Of a stretch of DNA of 13,046 nucleotides, positions 7,834 through 13,046 are shown piece by piece. Source of the DNA: Bryobacteraceae bacterium (GTDB taxonomy: Bacteria; Acidobacteriota; Terriglobia; Bryobacterales; Bryobacteraceae); assembly GCA_025929455.1 (NCBI GenBank), contig JAICMB010000031.1, positions 1 to 13,046 of the forward strand, written 5' to 3'. Made by a program: the position numbers and the translations under genes. Positions within the stretch are counted from its first letter, which is position 1. Each line of letters opens with the position of its first letter. The notes under the pieces were generated by a model, which saw only the letters and a program-made list of their open reading frames with translations, searched no databases and was not told where the DNA came from.

Positions 7834-8876
7834 TGGACCGCCGCGCGTTCCTCACCGCAGTCGCGGCCGCCGCTGCATCAGAAGCGGCGCCCACGCAAAC
7901 CACGCCTGCCGCACCGCGCCTCGGCATCGACCTCTTCAGCATCCGCGACTCCGGCTGGACGCCGATTCAATACCTCGATTACGCCGCGCGCTGGAAAGCC
8001 AAGGTCGTGCACTTCTCCGAGGTGCGCTTCATCGGCAGCCTCGACCCCGCCAACTTACGCGCCGTTCGCGCGCGCGCCGAACAGCTCGGCATCGAAGTCG
8101 AGATCGGCATGAAATCGATCTGTCCCGCTTCGAGCATGTTCGACGTGAAAGCCGGAACCGCACAGGAACAGCTCGCGCGTATGATCGACGCCGCCCGCAT
8201 CGTCGGTTCGTCCATCGTGCGCGCGGTGCTCGGCAGCATGGACGACCGCCGTCCGCCCGGTCTCGCGGCACGCATCGAAGACACCGTGCAGGTGCTGCGC
8301 GGCATCCGCTCCCGCGCGCAGGACGCCAACATTCGCATCGCCATCGAGAATCACGCCGGCGACATGCAGGCCGCGGAACTGCGCACGCTTATCGAGGAAG
8401 CCGGCAACCACGTCGGCGTGTGTCTCGATTCCGGTAATCCGCTCTGGACGCTCGAGAGCCCGCACGTGACGCTCGAAACGCTCCACCCGTACGTGCTCAC
8501 CAGTCACATCCGCGACACCGCGGTGTGGCGCGTGCCCGAAGGCGTCGCTGTGACATGGACGCGCATGGGCGACGGCAACGTCGATATCGACAGCTACGTC
8601 CACAAATACGCGCAGCTCTGCCCGGGCCGCGCCATCTCGCTCGAGATCATCGTCATGGGCCCGCGTATCTTCGCGACCGAGAATCCGGTGTTCTGGGACA
8701 ACTACCGCGACGTGCCGGCGTGGAATTACCAGCGCTTCCTCGATCTCGCCGCCAAAGGCAAACCGTTCGTCCCGCCGCGCGTGCCGAAAGAGCTCGCCGC
8801 CGAGCGCCAGCGCGAAGACCTCGAAGCCAGCCTGCGCTACATGCACAAGCTTTTGAAAATCGATGCCGCAGCTTGA
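7833..8876 (+). CDS. Exported-looking sugar phosphate isomerase/epimerase-like TIM-barrel protein
   Basis: This 347-residue protein starts at a GTG sharing its G with the galU stop. The N-terminus MDRRAFLTAVAAAAASEAAP is a twin-arginine-like leader, frequent in acidobacterial proteins of this class; the core begins about residue 28. It fits the xylose isomerase-like/AP endonuclease 2 TIM-barrel family (PF01261). Likely metal ligands are E172 (AIENHAG), D199 (CLDSGNP), H225 (TSHIRDT) and E271 (SLEIIV), and GDGNVDIDSYV near 247-257 is the usual late loop. Such proteins isomerise or epimerise sugars or related polyols; the substrate cannot be told. The leader suggests periplasmic action after folding. 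It overlaps the SDR gene by 14 nt, and an SDR plus TIM-barrel pair often handles the same sugar. Confidence 0.82.
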   Translation: MDRRAFLTAVAAAAASEAAPTQTTPAAPRLGIDLFSIRDSGWTPIQYLDYAARWKAKVVHFSEVRFIGSLDPANLRAVRARAEQLGIEVEIGMKSICPASSMFDVKAGTAQEQLARMIDAARIVGSSIVRAVLGSMDDRRPPGLAARIEDTVQVLRGIRSRAQDANIRIAIENHAGDMQAAELRTLIEEAGNHVGVCLDSGNPLWTLESPHVTLETLHPYVLTSHIRDTAVWRVPEGVAVTWTRMGDGNVDIDSYVHKYAQLCPGRAISLEIIVMGPRIFATENPVFWDNYRDVPAWNYQRFLDLAAKGKPFVPPRVPKELAAERQREDLEASLRYMHKLLKIDAAA

Positions 8877-9624
8877 GAATAAAGTCGCGCTCGTCACAGG
8901 AGGCAGCCGTGGCATCGGTCGCGCCATCGCCGAGACGTTTGCGCGCGAAGGCGCTCACGTCGTCATCTGCGGGCGCAAACAGGAAAGCCTCGAACTGGTC
9001 CGCGAAGAGCTCGGCGCGCTAGCCGGCGAAATCGTTCCGGTGCAGGCACACATCGGCCGCGAAGACGAACTGCAACGGCTGGTACGCAGCACCCACGATC
9101 GCTTCGGCCGCATCGATATTCTCGTGAGCAACGCGGCGACCAACATCGCTCAGGGCCCCGCGCTCGAGATGACGGATGCGCAGTTCGACAAGATGGTCGA
9201 CATCAATCTCAAGAGCGCGTTCCGACTGATCAAACTCACCGCGCCCGGAATGCTCGCGCGCGGCGGCGGATCGATCATCAACATCGCCTCCATCTCCGGC
9301 CTGCGCCCTCAATATCACGGCATGCTCTACAGCATGACGAAAGCGGCGCTGATGATGATGACGCAATCGTTCGCGCTGGAACTCGGTCCCGGCGGCGTGC
9401 GCGTCAACGCCATCGCGCCCGGGCTGATCCGCACCCATCTCAGTGAATACTATTGGGCCGACGAATCCCGCTTTCAACGCATCATGGAACACCAGGCCAT
9501 CAAACATCTCGGCCAACCGCCCGACATCGCCGGCGCGGCACTGCTGCTCGCAAGCGACACTTCATCCTATTTAACGGGCCAGACCATCGTCGTCGACGGC
9601 GGCCGCCTGCTCTCGGCGCTATGA
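8863..9624 (+). CDS. SDR-family NAD(P)-dependent oxidoreductase
   Basis: This 253-residue classical short-chain dehydrogenase/reductase has the cofactor loop TGGSRGIG (12-19), structural NAA (90-92), and the catalytic tetrad N115, S143, Y156, K160 (YSMTK). PGLIRTHL follows the catalytic part, and the C-terminus TGQTIVVDGG is standard. An Arg at 38 (CGRK) hints at NADP preference. The length is typical and all key residues are present, so it should be an active cytoplasmic enzyme reducing a ketone or oxidising a secondary alcohol; FabG-like, sugar and polyol substrates are all possible. The start overlaps the preceding gene by 14 nt and its stop overlaps the next start as ATGA. Confidence 0.93.
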   Translation: MPQLENKVALVTGGSRGIGRAIAETFAREGAHVVICGRKQESLELVREELGALAGEIVPVQAHIGREDELQRLVRSTHDRFGRIDILVSNAATNIAQGPALEMTDAQFDKMVDINLKSAFRLIKLTAPGMLARGGGSIINIASISGLRPQYHGMLYSMTKAALMMMTQSFALELGPGGVRVNAIAPGLIRTHLSEYYWADESRFQRIMEHQAIKHLGQPPDIAGAALLLASDTSSYLTGQTIVVDGGRLLSAL

Positions 9625-10610
9625 ACCGCGCACTTATAAGGACACCTACCGTAACCGCGAGATGTTACTCCGCCGCGAGCTCGCATGACGCCGCGATGCT
9701 CTCTAACGCCACTACCAGATCGAGAGCTAACCGAGCCGCGACCGTTAGGGAGCGGCCGCGGTTACCGCTCGCTTACGCGCGCGGCTCGGTTACGTTCGCC
9801 CTGCTCCTGATCGTCGCGTACGCCGCCGCTATTCCACGCACGCCGGAGCAGCTCGAAGCGCTCTCCTGGCAAGCACGCGACGCGCTCAAAGCCAAACAAC
9901 TCGACGCCGCCGCAAAATACGCCGGCGAAACCCGCCGTCTCGCCGAGGCCGAACTCAAAACGCGCAAACTCGATGCCGAGCCGCATCTGCCGATCGCGCT
10001 CGGAGCCGCCATCGAAGTGCAGTCGCAAGTCCTCGCCGCCCGCGGGCACCGCGATGAAGCCGTCGCGAATCTCCGCCGTGCGCTCGCCCTCTACGGCAAC
10101 ACTTCGATCGCCACGCGCATTCAAAAGAACATCAACCTGCTCACGCTCGAAGGCCATCGCGCACCCGCGCTGGTAGTCACCGAACACCTCGGTCCTCAGC
10201 CACCGTCGCTCGCCGCGCTCAAAGGCCGCCCCGCGCTGCTGTTCTTTTGGGCCCACTGGTGCGGCGACTGCAAAGCCGAAGCCCCGCTGATCGCCGAACT
10301 GCGGCGCGAGTACGCGCCCAAAGGTCTCGTCGTCATCGCGCCGACGCAGCGCTACGGCTACACGGCAGCCGACGACAACGCCACGCCCGCCCAAGAGCTG
10401 GCCTTCATCGAAAACGTACGCCACCGCTATTACGGCGGTCTGCTCGATGTGCCCGTGCCGGTAAGCGCCGCCAACCTGCGCGCCTACGGCGTGAGCACGA
10501 CACCCACGCTGGTCTTCATTGCGCGCAGCGGCGTCGTAACGCTGTACCATCCCGGCGCGATGACGCTTCCCGAACTGCGCGCCGCCGCGGATGCCGCACT
10601 CCGTCGCTAA
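9621..10610 (+). CDS. TlpA/ResA-like thioredoxin-fold protein with repeat-derived N-terminus
   Basis: This 329-residue protein has, in order: an unusual basic N-terminus (1-55), a hydrophobic segment FALLLIVAYAAAIP (59-72) that looks like a signal peptide or membrane anchor, an alpha-helical TPR-like region (about 75-175), and a thioredoxin-like domain (about 180-329). The active site is WCGDC (C214, C217), with the cis-proline in STTPT (P295). CGDC rather than CGPC or CxxC of TlpA is uncommon, but both cysteines are kept. It probably acts outside the cytoplasmic membrane in thiol-disulfide exchange. The ATG at 9621 overlaps the SDR stop; an in-frame ATG at 9696 is an alternative. Residues 36-58 are encoded by a hairpin repeat, so the natural signal peptide seems to have been extended or displaced. 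It overlaps the methyltransferase gene by 20 nt. Confidence 0.85.
   Translation: MNRALIRTPTVTARCYSAASSHDAAMLSNATTRSRANRAATVRERPRLPLAYARGSVTFALLLIVAYAAAIPRTPEQLEALSWQARDALKAKQLDAAAKYAGETRRLAEAELKTRKLDAEPHLPIALGAAIEVQSQVLAARGHRDEAVANLRRALALYGNTSIATRIQKNINLLTLEGHRAPALVVTEHLGPQPPSLAALKGRPALLFFWAHWCGDCKAEAPLIAELRREYAPKGLVVIAPTQRYGYTAADDNATPAQELAFIENVRHRYYGGLLDVPVPVSAANLRAYGVSTTPTLVFIARSGVVTLYHPGAMTLPELRAAADAALRR
9728..9792. repeat. REP-like hairpin repeat inside a coding region
   Basis: The arms 9728-9755 and 9765-9792 pair over 28 positions with four mismatches, around a 9-nt loop (9756-9764). The outer 13 bp are perfect (TAACCGAGCCGCG with CGCGGCTCGGTTA), as are the inner 6 (GAGCGG with CCGCTC). 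Read in the frame of the gene it gives the peptide LAYARGSVT, and the other arm read in reverse gives PLTVAARL/PLPNGRGS-like text. I recall such peptides as the hallmark of a widely dispersed palindromic repeat in Solibacter-type genomes. A further inverted pair, GTAACCGCG at 9651-9659 and CGCGGTTAC at 9757-9765, suggests the element extends upstream to about 9640. Confidence 0.75.
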
Positions 10611-11271
10611 CCTACACCGCCACCGCGCCTCGCGCTCCTTCCGCGATCGCGTGCGCCGGGCGCTTTCGCCTCCCGCGCCGTTCATCCTGAACCCCCGCGA
10701 GCCGCGCGATTTTCCGCTCGGCCGCTGGAATCTCTACATCGGCGGAGCCGGCAACAGCGTGCCCGGCTACGTCAACATCGATCTTTTCGCGCTACCAGGA
10801 ACCGACGTAGTTGCCGACGCCGAACGCCTGCCATTCCGCGACGCCGTGTTCACGCGCGTAGAATGCGACGCGGTACTCGAACACGTCCGTCATCCCGACA
10901 CCGTCGTGTCTGAAATCGAGCGCGTGCTCGCACCCGGCGCGTACGTGCACCTCGTCACGCCATTCTGCCATCCGTTTCACGAGTACCCGGCCGACTATCG
11001 CCGCTTCACGCCCGACGGCCTCAAGAGCATGCGCGGACAGCTCGAAGTCGTAGCGGAAGGCTGGCGCACCGGTCCCGCCGCCACCATGCTCGTCATCACG
11101 CTCGAATTCAGCAAGCTGCTGTTGCCCTGGCGAGCATGGCGCATTGCCGCGCACGGCACGCTCGGCTGGTTGCTGTTCCCGCTGCGCTATCTCGACCTGC
11201 TGCTATTGCGCTCGCCTATGGCGCAGCGCCTTGGAAACCACTGCTACGTGTGGCTGCGCAAGCCTACATAG
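10591..11271 (+). CDS. Class I SAM-dependent methyltransferase
   Basis: This 226-residue protein has the Methyltransf_11-like pattern. The SAM-binding loop is the variant LYIGGAGNSVPGYVNIDL (48-65) instead of a plain GxGxG. Next come DVVADAERLPFRDAVFTRVE (72-91), CDAVLEHV (92-99), the post-motif EIERVLAPGAYVHLVTPF (108-125), and EYPADYRRFTPDGL (131-144), which is frequent in methyltransferases of surface-glycan clusters. The C-terminal part is hydrophobic (LLFPLRYLDLLLL) and may touch the membrane. The substrate is unknown; sugar or lipid-linked glycan methylation fits the galU neighbourhood, but this is inference. It overlaps the thioredoxin-fold gene by 20 nt, and its stop overlaps that of the convergent glycosylase gene by 8 nt. 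Confidence 0.85.
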   Translation: MPHSVANLHRHRASRSFRDRVRRALSPPAPFILNPREPRDFPLGRWNLYIGGAGNSVPGYVNIDLFALPGTDVVADAERLPFRDAVFTRVECDAVLEHVRHPDTVVSEIERVLAPGAYVHLVTPFCHPFHEYPADYRRFTPDGLKSMRGQLEVVAEGWRTGPAATMLVITLEFSKLLLPWRAWRIAAHGTLGWLLFPLRYLDLLLLRSPMAQRLGNHCYVWLRKPT

Positions 11272-11869
11272 CCCCGACGTTGTCGAGGCTGCGCCACAGA
11301 TACCAGCTTGCGACGGAGGCGTACGGCCGCCATGGCCGGGCGATCTTTTCCATGCGCGCGGGCTTCGGCAAATCGCGCAAGCGATACGCTTTCTTCATCG
11401 CGGAGCGGATGCCGAGATCGCCCACCGGCAGCACATCCGGCCGCCGCAGCGCGAAGATCAGGAACATGTGCGCGGTCCACACGCCGACACCTTTCACCTG
11501 CGTCAGCTCCGCGATCACCTCGTCGTTCGCCTGCGCCGGCAGCTTCGTAAAATCGATCAGCCCGGCAGCCGTGCGCTCCGCGAGGTCGCGGATATAGGCG
11601 GTCTTTTGTGGCGACACACCCAGCGCGCGCATCTCATCCGGGCTCAACGCCAGCACCGACTCCGGCGTCAGCACACCGCCCGGCACTGCGGCGAGCAGCC
11701 GGTTCAAAATCACCAGCGCGACCTTACCATTAAGCTGTTGATATATGATGGACCGCACCAGCGTGCCGAACTCCGGGTCGCGATACTCGATCGCATACGG
11801 CCCCACGCGCTCGACGATGGCCGCCATCACGGGGTCAGATTCAATTAAGTGCTGTAGTGCCTTACGCAT
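11264..11869 (-). CDS. DNA-3-methyladenine glycosylase II (AlkA-like, HhH-GPD)
   Basis: This 201-residue base-excision repair enzyme removes alkylated bases such as 3-methyladenine from DNA. The helix-hairpin-helix is VKGVGVWTA (125-133), followed by the GPD part MFLIFALRRPDVLPVGDLGI with catalytic D151; LVRSIIYQQLNGKVA (37-51) is the usual early helix. It is shorter than E. coli AlkA (282) because the N-terminal TBP-like domain is absent, which is common for this branch (Mag/AlkA short form). No iron-sulfur cysteine cluster is present, so it is not an EndoIII/MutY type. The gene is convergent with the methyltransferase gene (8-nt overlap) and divergent from the VWFA gene across 44 nt, so it is transcribed on its own. 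Confidence 0.92.
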   Translation of the reverse strand: MRKALQHLIESDPVMAAIVERVGPYAIEYRDPEFGTLVRSIIYQQLNGKVALVILNRLLAAVPGGVLTPESVLALSPDEMRALGVSPQKTAYIRDLAERTAAGLIDFTKLPAQANDEVIAELTQVKGVGVWTAHMFLIFALRRPDVLPVGDLGIRSAMKKAYRLRDLPKPARMEKIARPWRPYASVASWYLWRSLDNVGAM

Positions 11870-11913
11870 GGAACTCGATTTCTACCGGGCGCATCTATCA
11901 ATGTAAAACTCTT

Positions 11914-12876
11914 ATGCGAGCTGCCGCCGTCTTGCTATCCGCGGTGCTGGCCATGCCGGCGCCCGCCCTGCCCCAGGAAGAGCCGACCATTAAAGTCGAC
12001 GTCAACCTGGTAAACGTCCTCTGCTCGGTCCGCGACCGGAGCGGTGGACTGATCGGCAATCTCACGAAGGACGACTTCGCGCTGACGGAAGACGGCAAGG
12101 CGCAGGACATCCGCTATTTCACGCGCGAGACCAACCTGCCGCTCACGCTCGGTCTGCTCATCGATGTCAGCGCGAGCCAGGGCAATCTGATCGGCATCGA
12201 GCAGGAGGCCGCGTCGGCGTTTTTCAGCTCCGTGCTGCGTCCGAAAGACCTTGCGTTTCTCATCAGCTTCGGCCAAGACGCGGAGTTGCTGCAGGATTAC
12301 ACCAGTTCGCCGAAACTGCTACGCGAAGGCCTGCGCGGTTTGAAAGTCAATTCCGGCGTCAGCGGCATCATGCCCGGTCCGGTGCCGACCGCTTCCGATC
12401 CCAAAGGCACCATTCTCTACGACGCGGTCACGCTCGCCGCCTCCGATCAATTGAAAGGACAAGTCGGCCGCAAAGCGCTCATCCTGATTACGGACGGCGA
12501 GGACCAGGGCAGTCACTACAAAATCTCGCAGGCGATCGAGGCGGCGCAGAAAGCCGACGCCATCATTTACAGCTTCTATTATGTCGATCGCGGGTTCTAT
12601 TCGCAGGCGGGTTTCTGGGGCGGCGTCAGCGACGGCGCGCTCAAGCGCATGTCGGAAGACACCGGCGGACGCGTGTTCCACATCGACCGCAAGCACCCCC
12701 TCAGCGAAGCGTTCCGCGAACTCCAGGAAGAGCTGCGCTCGCAGTACTCGATCGGATATGCGCCGACCAACTCGAAAAAGGACGGCACCTTCCGCCGCAT
12801 CGATATCCGCACCAATAACCACGATTATAAAGTGCAGGCCCGCAAAGGCTACTACGCGCTCGCGAGCAAAGAGTAA
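11914..12876 (+). CDS. Secreted VWFA-related Acidobacterial-type protein
   Basis: This 320-residue protein has a clear signal peptide, MRAAAVLLSAVLAMPAPALP with likely cleavage near residue 20. An N-terminal segment VKVDVNLV-type (27-70: VDVNLVNVLCSVRDRSGGLI, LTKDDFALTEDGKAQDIRYF) precedes a von Willebrand factor A domain, the layout of the acidobacterial VWFA-related family (TIGR03436). The metal-ion site DxSxS is intact (D84, S86, S88 in LLIDVSAS), with T166 and D194 (ITDGED) as further ligands. The C-terminus (RSQYSIGYAPTN, VQARKGYYA) matches the family ending. Function is unknown; VWA domains generally bind proteins, so an extracytoplasmic adhesion or assembly role is likely. The frame is open upstream to 11857, but the ATG at 11914 gives the signal peptide at the correct place. 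No clear ribosome binding site is seen. Confidence 0.92.
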   Translation: MRAAAVLLSAVLAMPAPALPQEEPTIKVDVNLVNVLCSVRDRSGGLIGNLTKDDFALTEDGKAQDIRYFTRETNLPLTLGLLIDVSASQGNLIGIEQEAASAFFSSVLRPKDLAFLISFGQDAELLQDYTSSPKLLREGLRGLKVNSGVSGIMPGPVPTASDPKGTILYDAVTLAASDQLKGQVGRKALILITDGEDQGSHYKISQAIEAAQKADAIIYSFYYVDRGFYSQAGFWGGVSDGALKRMSEDTGGRVFHIDRKHPLSEAFRELQEELRSQYSIGYAPTNSKKDGTFRRIDIRTNNHDYKVQARKGYYALASKE

Positions 12877-13046
12877 GTGTTGTAATTAGGTCTATAGGCG
12901 ATACGAAGCGAACCACCAAACAGCCGGATCGCGCCCGTCCGTGGATGCGGTATGCCGGTATGATCGCGATTGGTGATCCACAATCGAGCCGCTCGATAGT
13001 CGAGCTTGTCTACGCGACGTCGAGATACCGGCAGGCACGTTCGAAA
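12877..13046. other. Structured non-coding end of the window
   Basis: No convincing complete gene follows the VWFA gene. The stretch is rich in inverted repeats: TGCCGGTAT at 12953-12961 with ATACCGGCA at 13025-13033 encloses two overlapping small palindromes, TCGAG/CTCGA (12984-12988 and 12992-12996) and GCTCGA/TCGAGC (12991-12996 and 13000-13005). On the - strand a frame is open from the edge to a stop at 12852-12854, which could be the end of a gene starting beyond the window, but it is unrecognised. No T-run marks a terminator. Confidence 0.5.

Noticed and set aside
8055..8927. 290-codon open frame on the - strand
   Set aside because: It is antisense to the isomerase-like gene; long antisense frames are expected in GC-rich DNA, and the translation (many His, Ala, Arg, Asp) has no recognisable domain.
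9762..10685. 307-codon open frame on the - strand
   Set aside because: It is antisense to the thioredoxin-fold gene, whose CGDC site and fold are clear; no motif is seen in the antisense product.
11264..11271. Bidirectional terminator between the convergent genes
   Set aside because: The two genes overlap by 8 nt and I found no hairpin with T-runs at the junction.
1..13046. CRISPR array, tRNA, rRNA, transposase, phage or toxin-antitoxin genes
   Set aside because: I read through for regular spacers, cloverleaf-like segments and the usual protein motifs and found none.

Overview
The window reads as part of an Acidobacteriota chromosome, probably near Bryobacterales/Solibacter. Three things point there. 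The protein at 11914-12876 has the layout of the VWFA-related family that is expanded in acidobacteria. A hairpin repeat inside the gene at 9621 encodes a peptide of the LAYARGSVT type, which I recall as frequent in Solibacter-like proteomes. The DNA is GC-rich with tightly packed, often overlapping genes. The assignment is inference; no rRNA or other phylogenetic marker is present.

Region 1 (1-6688) is a high-affinity potassium uptake (Kdp) locus, all on the + strand. It opens with the 3' part of a KdpD-type sensor that stops right after its Usp-like domain and so has no histidine kinase. The response regulator kdpE overlaps it by 4 nt. After a 101-nt gap with a candidate KdpE-controlled promoter come an unnamed 28-codon membrane peptide, kdpF (29 codons), kdpA, kdpB and kdpC. 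A gene for a probable secreted beta-barrel protein follows 6 nt after kdpC. KdpFABC forms the ATP-driven K+ pump in the inner membrane. KdpD(short)/KdpE should control it, but the kinase that would phosphorylate KdpE is not in the window.

Region 2 (6689-6948) is a 260-nt non-coding junction with two small hairpins. Codon use looks different on its two sides: the Kdp block uses many A/T-ending codons, while everything from galU on is strongly G/C-ending.

Region 3 (6949-11271) is a chain of five + strand genes, each overlapping the next by 1 to 20 nt: galU (UDP-glucose synthesis), an exported-looking TIM-barrel sugar isomerase/epimerase-like protein, an SDR oxidoreductase, a thioredoxin-fold (TlpA/ResA-like) protein and a SAM-dependent methyltransferase. 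They are probably co-transcribed; a shared role in sugar or envelope-glycan metabolism is a guess. The thioredoxin gene carries the hairpin repeat in frame inside its N-terminus.

Region 4 (11264-13046) holds an AlkA-like DNA glycosylase on the - strand, tail to tail with the methyltransferase. It is divergent from the VWFA-domain protein across a 44-nt gap. The last 170 nt have no convincing gene but contain several inverted repeats. I saw no tRNA, rRNA, CRISPR array, transposase or phage gene.
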